Shown piece by piece: positions 1-11,429 of a stretch of 64,000 nucleotides of DNA. Within the stretch, counting starts at the first letter, position 1; every line of letters starts with the position of its first letter. Source of the stretch: Hofstenia miamia. Taxonomy: Eukaryota; Xenacoelomorpha; Acoela. The notes below the pieces were generated by a model. That model saw nothing but the letters and a program-made list of their open reading frames with translations. It was not told the origin of the DNA and searched no databases. The stretch is taken from positions 5,504,620-5,568,619 of the forward strand of contig SCFE01000001.1 in NCBI GenBank assembly GCA_004352715.1. Direction: 5' to 3'. Made by a program: the position numbers and the translations under genes.

Positions 1-117
1 CTCTATATAAACAGAAATTGAAATAGAGCTTGTTAAATAGGCGAATACCTGTCAATTTGATATCATAAGCGAGAATTTTTTTGGAGTAGTTCATGAGATA
101 TACGCATTTTTAATGTT

Positions 118-150
118 CCCAAGATATTTGAAACACCCTGTATTTACCAG
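118..150. repeat. possible transposon end with ACACCCTGTA
   Basis: Positions 132-141 read ACACCCTGTA, resembling the CAGGGTGT terminus of the 17316-18451 element in reverse. No partner end is in the window. Confidence 0.25.
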
Positions 151-204
151 CAGCTACCATGTATGCAACAGCAAAAAGTAGTTCCTTTCTATCTTAGTTT
201 TTTT

Positions 205-438
205 TCAACGAGTCATCAATTGATTGTGATTTGGAGGGTCATTGGGATTTACACAGACTTTCGCAAATACAGACTCTGGAGCTGCAATATCAATGTTAAA
301 ATACAAGCAACCCTTGATTTCAGATTCCTCGACTTCTTTATTATTCGGAATATCTAAAACACGAGTTTCTTTGTTCTCTGCAATTGTAAAAATTGAAGGG
401 GTTGCGTACGATATCGAAAATTGCCAATGATGTTCAAA
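205..438 (-). CDS. unidentified open stretch, possible terminal exon
   Basis: The minus strand is open for about 77 codons and reads FTIAENKETRVLDIPNNKEV and later GCLYFNIDIAAPESVFAK, ending with TGA at 207-205. The mix of residues is unlike the random Lys/Asn/Phe/Ile translation of nearby intergenic DNA. No TAG acceptor is visible before it (a CAG is, at the start of ENKETR), and GTAAAT inside it could be a donor. I do not recognise the family. It may be an exon of a gene that continues upstream on the minus strand, or transposon-derived. Confidence 0.3.
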   Translation of the reverse strand, partial: FEHHWQFSISYATPSIFTIAENKETRVLDIPNNKEVEESEIKGCLYFNIDIAAPESVFAKVCVNPNDPPNHNQLMTR

Positions 439-929
439 TTACATGTTAATGTAAATTTGATGATTTTTGTAAATTATAATAATCTTCAAAATTGGCCTTT
501 TTCAAATGACATCTATATTGCAAATATCAGATTTCTATATTAAAAATCGTATTTTCTATATTACATCTCTCACATCTATATTACAATTGACCAACATTGA
601 TATCTGAACAAGACCTACTATAAACATTTAACCCTTTCTTTCCTGGTGTATCATAAAATATACATTATATAAATAGTAGTTTATTTAGTAGTAGTTTAGC
701 AAAAGCAAATGATATCGTTCTAATTTGTTTCAAATATTATCAGCAAACATGCTTTAATTATGTTTACAGTATTCTCACACTTTTTCGTTCTACAAGTGGC
801 AATATATTTACAACTTGTGCCTGAAAAAGTTTGTTGCTTTATATAGCGCTAGGATTCATGTGATTTGTCACAATTACTTTTATTTGAACAATTTAAAGAA
901 GAAAGCGGTAGAATATGACAATGTATCAT

Positions 930-2040
930 TCTTACTTTATAAGAGAGACGCACCCTCCCTGGCTGACCCATTAACCAATATCATCAAAACTGCCATTATG
1001 ACTTGTTCTGGTCCCTCATTCTGAAAGCAATCTTTCACAATCCCGATTCCCAAGCAAAATAATTCACCACCGAAATCTATTAATATTAGACCCATTTTGC
1101 TATTTCAATTCCTGCCAATTTCTTAGAATTCATAATACTCGAAAACCATAAAGCGTCTCTACTCAAGTTGGTTGATTCCACGCAATTCGCGTACAAACCA
1201 AAACCTTCTGCCACAGCAGCTCTCATTAATGTTATCAAAAACGCCAGTGAAAAATTAAATCATACATAGCATTACATAATCAATTCAATCTTTTGATTCA
1301 GTCGAACACTCTATCTTATTTAATAAGCTTCAATTATTTAATCTACCTGAGGAATTGATATGTTTGTTTGCGAATTACTTGAAAAACAGATGCAATTACA
1401 TCAAAATAGGCTCATACATTGGCGAGGCAATATCCTTGAACAAGGGAATATCTCAAGAGGAATTAATCAGTCCAACTCTTTTTAATCATTTTGTTTTCGA
1501 TATATATATATTGCTCAGATACTTTCTTGTTTAAGTACGCGGATGACTTTATTTCAGTCAATGATATGTGTAACAGTAACTCGCCAATTCTCAAATATGC
1601 AAATGGTGTACTATAAAATATATGAGCATCTCAATAGAAAAATCGAAGCCCTTTTCTGAGGTAATATAAACAATCTGCTAACTTCCAGTCCAGTTCCATT
1701 ACAATCCTAGATGAAAATATTTCTCACAAAACTAACCTGGATGAACCACATCTACGATGTTCTGAAAGTAGGATCATCAAAACTTTTTTGTTTATGTAGT
1801 CTCAAGCATATCTTAACAGTACCACAAATTCGCATGATAAATGAAAACATAATTTATTCCCTCTTCGACTACGCCTCACCTTGTTTTCTTGTACAACACG
1901 ATTTCTTGGACAATAAAATCACAATATTACTTAGGAGAGGCGAAAGGACAATAATATCTGAAACATCTGAATCCAGGCGAAGACCCATTTTATACTCTAT
2001 CCACCAAATTATTTCAGGTTTTATCAAAGTAACCTAAACT
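930..2040 (+). pseudogene. decayed LINE (non-LTR) reverse transcriptase
   Basis: Scattered over the three plus frames are the ordered landmarks of a non-LTR reverse transcriptase: LADPLTNIIKTAI (about 960), a NIRPI motif (about 1086), QFAYKPKPSATAALINVI (about 1183), LFANYLKNRCNYIKIG (about 1370), FKYADDFISV (catalytic YADD, about 1530), and a post-RT region at 1711-2037 with IYSLFDYASPCF. Stops and frameshifts separate the pieces, so it cannot be active. The 5' endonuclease part is not seen. Confidence 0.85.
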
Positions 2041-2429
2041 GAAAGCTTGCAGTACACTCGAAAATTTAGAATAGGTAAATAAAAAACCAAGTTTAGACGG
2101 AAACAATTTCTGCCATACATGATTAAGTTCCTAAACAACTAACGACTTCACATCATCGAATTATTTCCTCAGTGTTTCCTTTATATTTTATAAATTATAT
2201 TTGCATGCATGCCATTGTTGTTGAACTTTATATACATTTTAATTTAATAAAGATTTACTTACTATTTTCATAATCAAATGTTATGTTATTAAATTATGTA
2301 GATGTATTTTGCATAATGTTTGTGTAAGAAATTATGTATCAGATTTATTGTTGTACCATAAATGATAGATCCGGACTCAAGTACCATAAATTTTATTAAA
2401 TCTATTATTTTTGAAATTTCAATGGATTC

Positions 2430-3760
2430 AGAAATAGAACTGCAGTGCATGAGATATAGGGACTGTTCATTCTTTAGTTGTTATACCAGACCCTGATGTA
2501 TTCGAACCAGAAAATGATTAAGACGGTAGTGAACCAGAGGCGTTTCAAAATTGCAAAAGCTGCAATCAAAAGAAAACTGAAGATGATGGCATCATAGAAA
2601 CAGTTACGTCATACAATGACAAAATGTAAATAAATCTGAAAAAAAAATTAAACACAGAAAACACTACATTGGACATTTGATAATCAAACAGATGAGGAAC
2701 TAGATGAGCAGTTGACTGAACTCATACAAACTATTTCAATTCTCCTTGGAATAAATGTTTGACCCATTACAACAAACAAATGAAACTCATTTGTTTTTCA
2801 GTAGGAGTCATCCTTTGAGTTGTATCTAGGATTATAATTATTATTTGGAAATGCTTCATTGCCATGATACAGAATGTATTTGTGAAAAAGAGTTTCGGTT
2901 TCATCTAGTTGCTACACATATTTCTCTTGTTCGCTTTTTTGAAATCAAATGCCATATGAAATTGTTGGCAACAACAAAATTGTCGATGATCACCAAAATA
3001 CAAGCTACGATAGGCTGCAAAAATATTAACATTGTTGAAGTTCATTTGTAGAGAATGCCTCAAAACAAGGCCGATGCAGGGTCATTCCCATTGAAATGCA
3101 GATCTGTCTTAAAACAATATATATACCGAAAAATCGAACAAATGGTGTTTCAAAGTTTACTCAAGAAATAGTGACAATGGGTATATGCGTAATTTTTTGA
3201 TACATTATGGGAAACAACTTGATATTGCTGAATAGTGTGGAATGAACCGGGTGGAGTTCTCTTGGTTTTGATAAAACTTTTGTCAAAGAGCTGGTGCCAT
3301 TTGTTGTGTTTCGAAAATTATCTTTATTTTAGAGAAGTGCACGTTCCAATGAAAATCTGGGGATACATTGTGTTGCTATGCTGCCAAAAATAGACTTCGA
3401 AGTTTTACTATAAAAGATGAAAATCAATTGAAAAACAACATGAGCCTTTTAATGAGAAAAATGCTAGAGCGATTGCTGCTAGCTGGATTGATGTTGCTGT
3501 TGTCTACGTATGCAGGTTGTGATGCAATAAAAAATTTGATTTCAAGACAAGAGAAAAATCAATGTTGAATGTCCAAATATTATAGATTCATACAACATGA
3601 ATATGGATGGTGTAAAGAAATTTGAGGGGTTTTTGTCTCTATTTGCTGTTACTATAAAAGAGAGCAATATTATCGTCAAAGTTTTATAAATCACTTTTAA
3701 AACTATTTAAAAGATGCTGCTGTTAATTGTTTCTATATTCTGATTTATTAGTTAGGATTA
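2430..3760 (+). pseudogene. decayed piggyBac-type transposase
   Basis: Pieces in order fit a piggyBac transposase: an acidic N-terminus (IPDPDVFEPEND, about 2485), RSVLKQYIYRK (about 3095; compare the family's SxKQYxPxKP), a CFENYLYF-like counterpart of the conserved DNxxSS strand (about 3310), and DFKTREK followed by NVECPNIIDSYNMNMDGV (about 3540-3610), the family's CPxxxxxYNxxMGGVD block. The pieces are separated by many stops and frameshifts. Terminal repeats and TTAA duplications were not located. Confidence 0.7.
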
Positions 3761-4076
3761 TTAATAGTTGTTAGTTTCTACTTTTGACTTCACTCGTGTA
3801 CGGGTGTTCATTTGTGATACATAAGCAAAGTATGGTAGGGGAACATTTCATAACTAAATTTGTATTTATATGCCTAAAATAACGGTAAATGAGGTAAACT
3901 AGATGTACAAAAAGATAAATATAACCAAGGTATTTTGCCGGACTGAAAGAGTTAAGTAGACCTTGATCTGAACCTTTCGATATTGCAAATAAGAATTCCA
4001 TATTACAATGTCAGTAATCTATATTCCAATTGAGGCTTTCTAATTTAAATTTGGAAAAGGTATCGTTTTGAAAGTA

Positions 4077-4082
4077 TTTATT
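4077..4082 (-). terminator. candidate polyadenylation signal for the LITAF-like gene
   Basis: AATAAA on the minus strand about 97 bases after the stop codon. Confidence 0.45.
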
Positions 4083-4178
4083 GAACAAAAGTGCTAATTG
4101 TTTGTAAATATGTTTGTACAATTCAGCAGTAAATTACAATTTAATTCTAATTTGTTTTTTGAATTGTTTAGTATCAAA

Positions 4179-4287
4179 TCAAATAACTGAGTGTACTCCA
4201 ATTTTCATTTTACAAATTGGGCATGAGTGAACGGCATCTTTGAAAGAATTTATGAAAAATGGAATAATGCACCAACCAAGAAATCCC
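4179..4287 (-). CDS. LITAF: LITAF-like gene exon 4 (second zinc knuckle, stop)
   Basis: Acceptor ATTTAG. After joining, the frame reads LGFLGWCIIPFFINSFKDAV, then HSCPICKMKIGVHSVI and TGA at 4181-4179. The IPF, KDxxH and CPxC positions are the diagnostic end of the LITAF domain. Confidence 0.92.
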
Positions 4288-4602
4288 CTAAATACAAAAT
4301 CATTAAAATATTTAAAACTCAAAATAACCTCGAGACTTTCTACCATAGTCTCTTATATTTTTGTGTTGTTTCCAAGGAAGTTCAATATATTCAATACGCA
4401 TTTGTATGTACGCGTACATTAATGCGTCACTGTGTTAGTGTAACAATTAAACTATAACGTTAATTGGTTTGGAAAACATATCATCTCAAAATTTGGGCGG
4501 AACAATTTTTAAGTTCATAACAGTTTACAGAACTTGATATAGGCGATGTCTATATATAAATGTATACTTAAGCTATACTTGTGAAAAGAATCTTACGCCA
4601 CC

Positions 4603-4651
<49 letters not shown>

Positions 4652-7600
4652 GTATTGTGCCAACAAAGTGGTGTATACAAATCAAAATATGTTTACAAAG
4701 AGAAACATGCAAAATTAGGGAAACGATGACAGGAGAAATTGGTAGAGAATAAGAAGAAATCACATTTAAATTGAAGACCAAATTGAGATAAAAATGAATA
4801 TTTTCATATAAATATTGCTCAGAGATGCCCATGTACACATGCGCATTAAATATATTCATGATGAGTTCTACTTGATGAAAACCATTAATATCCTACATGT
4901 ACGAGGACAATCTTACACAAACTAGGCTTATGTCCTAGAGTTTATATATGTTGATAATCATATTGAGTTCTATGACATAAACTTCTTGCATCTTATTGAC
5001 AATGGCATTGAGGGGAATATTATATAGTTAATTAATTTTCAAGGAATAACTGTTATTTTATTACTAAAATCTCGATTTGATTTAATACAAAGGCATTTCA
5101 TAGGATAGACGTTGACATTATGTTTCTCGATATTGATTGAGGTCATTTAAAAACACTTCAAAACCGTATTTTAATTGCTATATCATGCATATTTTCTTGC
5201 AATTGTAAAATATTGTATCTAAAAACATATATGTAGTAATCAGGACCTTGATAAAATTCTGGAAAAACATCTTCATTAATGCGGAATAAACTTCGTAAAA
5301 TTACCTAGGAAATTGGGTAAAATGCGTAACTATTTTTATCTGGACCCTGAAAATAATATTTAAAATTAAATTAATTTTTTATTTAATACTGCTTACAGAA
5401 AGAAGAAACATAAGCCAAAGCACAATATCCAGTTGAGAACACCAATGCGGTAATTTACAATGGAAGTGATTGGAACATGGCAATTTGGGCAAACGCAAAT
5501 AATTGGTAAGTGGGAAACAATAATTGGAGAGTGCAAGTACTTCTGTGCTAAAGACATGCAATGTTACCAAATGAAACTAAACATAACGTAACCATTTTTA
5601 TTCAAGGATGTCAAGTAGATTATTGATGTAGTTACTAGTTACCTCTAGTATTTTAGAATAAACAAAAAAACTAGGCTCAAGAGAAAGTCCCACAAAGGCA
5701 AGGCCAAAACACATAAGGACATTGCCAGGTTTTCTTAAGGGAACCATACAACCTTTTTACAAACTTTTCTATTTTCAATCCAATTTACACGAAATTTAAA
5801 CCAATATATTGTTGTACACACATCAAAATTTCGTCATTTTTTCTTATCGTTTCTGCACTGATAGAGTTACAAGAGTGCAACATGAAAAAAGAATGGCATA
5901 TCTAAAACTTGTCCAAGCTTAGGCCTCTGCGAGTTAATTTTTCTAGGTTCTAGGCTAATCGAATTAAAGTGGAACACTAACTCGCGAGTTCAAATCGAGT
6001 TGCAAATATATTTAGACTTTGTTTCTCTATATAGTAAGGAGTAACTAATATATAACTCCGACCACCCTATATAAATGTACAAAATAATTACCAAATGTTA
6101 AACTAAATGAAAAAGCAAGACTGATGGGTCAGAATTTGAGACAAAAGGTGAAAGGTCAAAGGAATCTTCGACATTACAAGCAAAAATTGAAGAAAAATAG
6201 ATCCATTCATGCTAGTATTTAATTGGTTTTCAGTACTCGAAATGCTGAGTTGAGTTTTTGTACCTCGACTCGAAATTTCGTGTACTCGCAGAGCCCTATT
6301 CAAGCTGTTTTTTATCTTCGACTCAGGTTTTTACAATTTTCGTCGAAAATAATGTGTCTGAAAAAATGAAAAATTGCTAGTTTTCAACTAGGTCCAAGCC
6401 AATTTGAAAATAAAAAAATCGCTTGGACAAGTATCACAGTATATATTAAATTTGTCTTCCTAAACTTGCATTAACATTTTATTCCAAAAAATTATAGTTA
6501 TAGGATAAAAATGATTTATATAGAGATATAATTACTTAATCTGTACCAAAGTGCCTCTAACTATGTAATTATAACTTCATCACAAAAATGATTTTTTCCA
6601 GAATAATCTATTTTATTCATTAGAATAATATATATATATATATATATGTAAATAATAATATTACAATTTTGAACAAACAAATTCAAAGAAAATTTCGTTA
6701 TTCTACCCATTTGCTATTTAATTTGCTTTTCAATGACAAAGGATAGCTTTTTATTTAGTTTGTCAAATTTGACCTCAGGTAAAAATTGAAAAATTTAAAT
6801 AAAATATAATGTTGAAATAAATAATAATGTTACATGTACTTATAATCAAAATTGCATCTTGGGAAATATTTTTTTGTATATTATATATGAAGTTTGATAC
6901 AACTATAAAATAATCAAGCTGCAGCCAAATCTGTTTTAGCAATATTTGCCTCATATTTTAAGAGTTTCAATGCGCAACTTCCCTAATATAAAAATTACAC
7001 TATAAAGCCAGAAATTGGCAAAATTTGATCATTTTCGTTGGCATGGTCGCCTTAAACATGAAAATTTATTATTTTGATTCATAACCTTTTCTTATTTAAT
7101 TTTTTAAACGGGTAATACGTTTATCGGACTATCAGAAAAAGAATTGTGACCAGGTTGCTTGTTTGGCCACGATAAGCCGTTAGCTAAACACACTTAAACG
7201 CAGAGTTCATGTCCTCTCAAATGGAATATTTTCATCTACATGAGATGTATGGAGGTTAAATCGAACTTTTCCTAATAGTTTAGAAAAAGTTTCAAATATT
7301 ATTTGTTCCTCTTTGATGAGACATCCGCAAATGGCTGTTCACAGTGATATTTTGGCAGTGGTCGGCAATTGGCTGCCGAATATGGTTAAACCTGCAGCAA
7401 GACACTAACTTAGCAAAAATTATAGTAATGAATATAATTTATCAGAATAGGTAACGGAAAAGCTCGAGTTGCAAATTTATATCCCTTACCATTAATGTGA
7501 TGAGGTGACATGACATGTTCTGTTCGTAACGTGGCTTGACTATCGGCAAATATTTCATTATATTGAGGAGGCGGATCTTCGTAAAAGTTCTGTATGCTAT

Positions 7601-7868
7601 TTGTTAATGAAGGAGTAGTAAGGATTACATTCCCATATGGAATATCTTGAAAATCTAAATATATTAGGAGACTAGGCAATTATATTAAGAATATTTGTGA
7701 AGCTGAAAAATTAACCATAATAGACGATAAAAACTACTTCAAAAATAACGAATCCAATAACCAAACAAATTGCACAATGATAGCAAAACATTAATGCTAC
7801 ATTTTTAAACTATATTTTAAATGTATTAAATATAATTAGAGCTAGAATTGAATCCAAATATTGTCTCT

Positions 7869-7929
<61 letters not shown>

Positions 7930-10900
7930 AATTTATATATATATGTATATATATAAAGCATTCCTTGGTGATGAGGAAATTATTTAAGCACTATGCATAA
8001 ATTACCTTGGAGTGATTTAAATTTTCTTTCTCCAAAATTAAAAGATTTGGAATCTATAGTTAAATATTTGTGCCTTTTGCGTCATGTAAAGAATACTTGT
8101 AAAATTAATTAGTTTTAAGTGAATGCAATTACTGTGCATTTCATTTTCAAAATTTGATTAACAAGGAGATGCCATAGAAAAATACGTAATAGGTTTGAAT
8201 TTTAAGTAACTTATTTCTTGATTGTTCCTTGAAATAATATTTTTATTTAGTGTTGTTACTTCATAAGATACAAATTTATAAATGTGTTAACAATTAAGTT
8301 CTACGTCAAAGGACAAATGGTCAATTCTCAATAATTCGACAATTTTTAGTACCTTCACTCAGAGATGGAAGCGGTACCCTCAATTGGCGACCATGACCGG
8401 TCCATTACTCAAGTTGCCATCATGTGGGCACCTGCCCTACCGTTTTACCTGGTTTCATCGTATTTATAGGTTCAATTGTCTTCTTGATCGGTTGTGACCA
8501 GCATTGCTGTTTCGGCCGGTTTCTTGCATTACATAATGCATTTGTACAGTTGAGAGAACTAGTACTGAACACAAACGTGTTTAAGTTATCAGATTAACCC
8601 TAAATAGCTAATTGAAATACACAAATAAAAAAATCGAGACAATGCTTTTAATGCTGCAAATTTTAATAATGTGTTTTGTTTAAATGTAAATTATTATTCT
8701 ATGATAGATTTTAGTAATTGATAGCACGCTGTGAATATTTCCAAAACACCGATGGTGATGATTTTGAATTTTAATTTCAAGAATAATTATTAAGCAGAGC
8801 TTAACGCCCGTGGTGATCCGGAAATCAAAATAATGCCGTCAATGTTAAAAATTCCGACCCGTAATTAATTAAACGTGACGTTTAGTCTGAAAATATAGTC
8901 TAATAAGAAATACATACTAAATATACACGGACGCAACTCTGAATAAATAAGTGATTTTGTATGTCCTTGTCTAATAATACTTTGGGCCTATGAGATTTTA
9001 TTGGGCAATGGGCATGCTTCAATCATTGCTATTACGATTCATTTGCAATATATAGCGTTAAAGTTAAATGGATCTACTAAGTTTTCCGCACAACTGTACA
9101 GTGTACATAAGTGAAGTTTTTTGTAAATTAAAGTGTATTTCAGAGATGGAATTGGATCGGATCTTGGATCGGATACGGATTGGATCTATATTTTGAGAAA
9201 ATTTCGGATCTGATTAGAATCCAAAAATTTTTAAAAAGTGTGTATATTGTACATTTTAATACATTATTTTTAAACACATTTTTACATTGAATGCCACTTA
9301 AAAATGGATGTTACACGATAGGCCTTGTCCTGGGGCAAATGAAATATTTTTACATTCTTTGGCATGGTACATGATGAACTCATGCACCGGCACGTGCTCC
9401 GAAAGTAATTATCTCGCTTAGAATAGATGCAACACAGAATTCATTTAACTTAAGTGTTTTGCTCTAATACAAAAGCCCATCGTGTAGCATAAGCTTAAGT
9501 GTGTTAATAATCTCAATCTAAGTGAAATTCTGTAATTGAGTTTCATTGTTCATAGAACAGGTTCCGTGTTATTCTCGCCAACAACTTAAAAAATTGGTGA
9601 CGAATATTTCAAATTGAAAATGCGATTCATGTTATTTTTTTATTAAAAGACTTTACTTCCTAAAAGAAAGTTACAATAAAATAAATAAAAATTATGTACA
9701 AAATAAATAAAAGTTCTTTTCTTTGCAACAAAAGCAATATTGCATACAAGATGAAAAGAACAATTAATGTAATGCTGTAGTATTTCGAGAAATAATTCCA
9801 AAAAAATGATTTTAGTACTTTCGAAACCTTTTTTGAACAATCGAATAGATCAATCTCAGTATGGAGATGCACATAATTTTCTACTTTAACAATTCTGTTA
9901 AAAAATAAATTACTTTTAGATTTTTTATTCAGATATTTTTCCCAAGTCCGACCCTCTCCTCTCCTGTATATCCTATATGTCCATTTTTCATCTCCAGATA
10001 GTGTTGAAGCGCTTAACATTTCCTATTCGCATTTGAAAAAAGAAATAGAATATGTTTTAAGTCCATATTTATTTATTGTTAGAATACTTACTGAAATTCT
10101 GATCCGATTCCATCCCTGATGCATTTACAATCATATTTTAGTAAGTATAATTATAGTAATAATTGTCACGTGTCTTCGCAGCTTGAGATTTAAGAAACTC
10201 CCAGACTAAATTAGCTGAACGCTATCACAAGAGACACTTCTCAAAGTGACCGGTTTTGACCAGTGATGTGAAATTAAAGGTGACCAGATGCGGTCCATGA
10301 CCGTCTGGTCAGGTGTTCAGTACCAACCGGCTTTCACCTCTGCCTTCACCACGTAGTGATCATTCCAATTTTTCAAAACTGAAGTATTACCATCATAAAA
10401 TTCGGCTTACACTCCTGGTGATATCAGTTGGAAAAATGTTTGTTATCATAAATTTGTTAATATAAATTTAAAATAAGCCTGAACAGATGATGATTTGGCA
10501 AATATTTTAAAAAATTCGAAAAGGTTATGAAGTTAAAACTTCAAGAACCTAATCAAAAATTATGTTTGAACATAAAATATCATACCTAGTTCTCTAGCTT
10601 GGACCATCAATCATTAAATTATTATAAAAAACGAATGAAATAATAAACAGTGTGGTAACTAAATCTGATGTATACTCAAGTAATCCAGTTTATTTGTTTT
10701 CAATACTGCAGTCAACGTTTAGTAAGTCTGACAATACTGAGTGTATTTCCGTGATAAATGGAATATGAAAAGCAATATTCTTAGAAGACAAATATATTTA
10801 GATTATTAGGAATCTGTTTTTCTCATTAGATATAAGACCATCTCAATTGTAATTAACCGGTAATGTCATATATGGGTCAAGTTATTCGCTTAAGAAGCCT

Positions 10901-11429
10901 TAAACAATGTTGGGAAGTAATATGATTTAGTTTAAGAGAATATTTTTCTCTGGTGTATATTATTTTTGAAAATAGCTTTTTGTTTCTGATTTTGGTTTTT
11001 TAATGATAAAGATAAAAATTCCCTAGCTATAATTGTTACTTGTACAATGTTTCCCTCACATGCATTATATTCAGCATCATTTACTATTTCTTTTAAAGAG
11101 GAAAAAGAAAAATACATATAATTTCATATACTCCTGAGGTAGTGTTTCAGTGTTTCTATCAGGCATTCGTGAAGTAATGGTATGATGATTAAAGCTACAT
11201 AGAAAAAATCTCCTGAGAAAAAATCAGTAAAAACTTAACCTATAGAGCATCGATATTCTGAATGAAAGTAACAAAATAAATAACTAACATAATTTATTAA
11301 TGTGAAAAGTTATTTGTTGTAGAATGCACATTATGTGTTAAAACAGTGTTATAAAAAATGCAACATAGAAGCAATAAATGGTTGCAATCAATAAGAAAGA
11401 AATGGTATACCTCGTTTGCTTTGCTGCAT
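4179..11429 (-). CDS. LITAF: LITAF-domain (LPS-induced TNF factor-like) membrane protein, 4 exons
   Basis: Join on the minus strand: 11429-11411, 7654-7490, 5547-5397, 4287-4179; 444 bases, 147 residues plus TGA, all junctions in phase. Residues 35-38 are PPQY inside EDPPPQYNEIF, a PPxY motif of the kind that binds WW domains of Nedd4-type ligases and is typical of LITAF N-termini. The LITAF domain follows: zinc knuckle C81-P-N-C84, hydrophobic membrane-inserting stretch about 98-124, then KDxxH and the second knuckle C134-P-I-C137. Human LITAF is 161 residues. Known for the family: monotopic protein on the cytosolic face of late endosomes and lysosomes, acting in endosomal sorting. One odd feature: the usual Cys-Cys before I-P-F is Trp-Cys (117-118). 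The 19-base first exon is the only weak part. Confidence 0.85.
4604..4649. repeat. (AT)n microsatellite
   Basis: About 23 uninterrupted AT units in intron 3 of the LITAF-like gene. Confidence 0.98.
5397..5547 (-). CDS. LITAF: LITAF-like gene exon 3 (first zinc knuckle and membrane segment)
   Basis: Acceptor CTTTAG, donor GTAAGC. In the frame set by exon 2 it reads VCPNCHVPITSIVNY, then VLNWILCFGLCFFF, which is the CPxC half and hydrophobic core of a LITAF domain. The longest ATG-started frame here is a different, wrong frame. Confidence 0.9.
5920..6298. mobile_element. hAT-type MITE, 379 bases
   Basis: Ends are TAGGCCTCTGCGAGT and, reversed, TAGGGCTCTGCGAGT. Flanks TCCAAGCT (5912-5919) and TTCAAGCT (6299-6306) are an 8-base target duplication with one mismatch, the hAT signature. 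It carries no transposase. It lies in intron 2 of the LITAF-like gene. Confidence 0.82.
6627..6647. repeat. (AT)n microsatellite
   Basis: Short AT run in intron 2 of the LITAF-like gene. Confidence 0.95.
7490..7654 (-). CDS. LITAF: LITAF-like gene exon 2 (PPxY exon)
   Basis: Acceptor ATTTAG and donor GTAAGG, phase 1 at both ends. The peptide contains DIPYGNVILTTPSL, then EDPPPQYNEIFAD with the PPxY motif, and ends MSPHHIN. Its composition (proline, asparagine, acidic residues) is that of a disordered LITAF N-terminus. Confidence 0.82.
7872..7922. repeat. (AT)n microsatellite
   Basis: About 25 AT units in intron 1 of the LITAF-like gene, followed by imperfect TATATG. Confidence 0.98.
8360..10342. 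mobile_element. hAT-type element, itself interrupted by another hAT
   Basis: The left end CAGAGATGGAAGCGGTAC pairs with the reversed right end CAGAGGTGAAAGCCGGTT. Flanks CCTTCACT (8352-8359) and CCTTCACC (10343-10350) form an 8-base duplication with one mismatch. Without the nested 9141-10118 insertion it is about 1 kb and has no recognisable transposase. It lies in intron 1 of the LITAF-like gene. Confidence 0.75.
9141..10118. mobile_element. nested hAT-type element, 978 bases
   Basis: Ends are CAGAGATGGAATTGGATC and, reversed, CAGGGATGGAATCGGATC. Flanks GTGTATTT (9133-9140) and ATGCATTT (10119-10126) agree at 6 of 8 bases. The internal minus-strand open frame at 9660-10019 looks like AT-rich noise rather than a transposase. 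The better match of its two ends suggests it is younger than its host element. Confidence 0.72.
11411..11429 (-). CDS. LITAF: LITAF-like gene, candidate 19-base first coding exon
   Basis: Encodes MQQSKR plus one base. It was chosen because it has an ATG five bases after a TAG acceptor, a GTATAC donor, and the phase that exon 2 requires (G joined to AT gives Asp7). It lies 3.8 kb upstream, and such a short exon could occur by chance; another start exon is possible. Confidence 0.35.

Noticed and set aside
5240-5348. Possible 109-base hAT MITE (CAGGACCTTGATAAAA ... TTTATCTGGACCCTG)
   Set aside because: Ends match only partly and the flanking 8-mers agree at 5 of 8, too weak to call.
9660-10019. 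119-residue minus-strand frame as a hAT transposase remnant
   Set aside because: Mostly Ile/Phe/Leu from AT-rich DNA; no BED finger, DDE or hATC dimerisation motif.
10932-11117. Minus-strand frame with NDAEYNACEGNIVQ as a LITAF-gene exon
   Set aside because: No TAG acceptor keeps the frame open, and the gene is complete without it.
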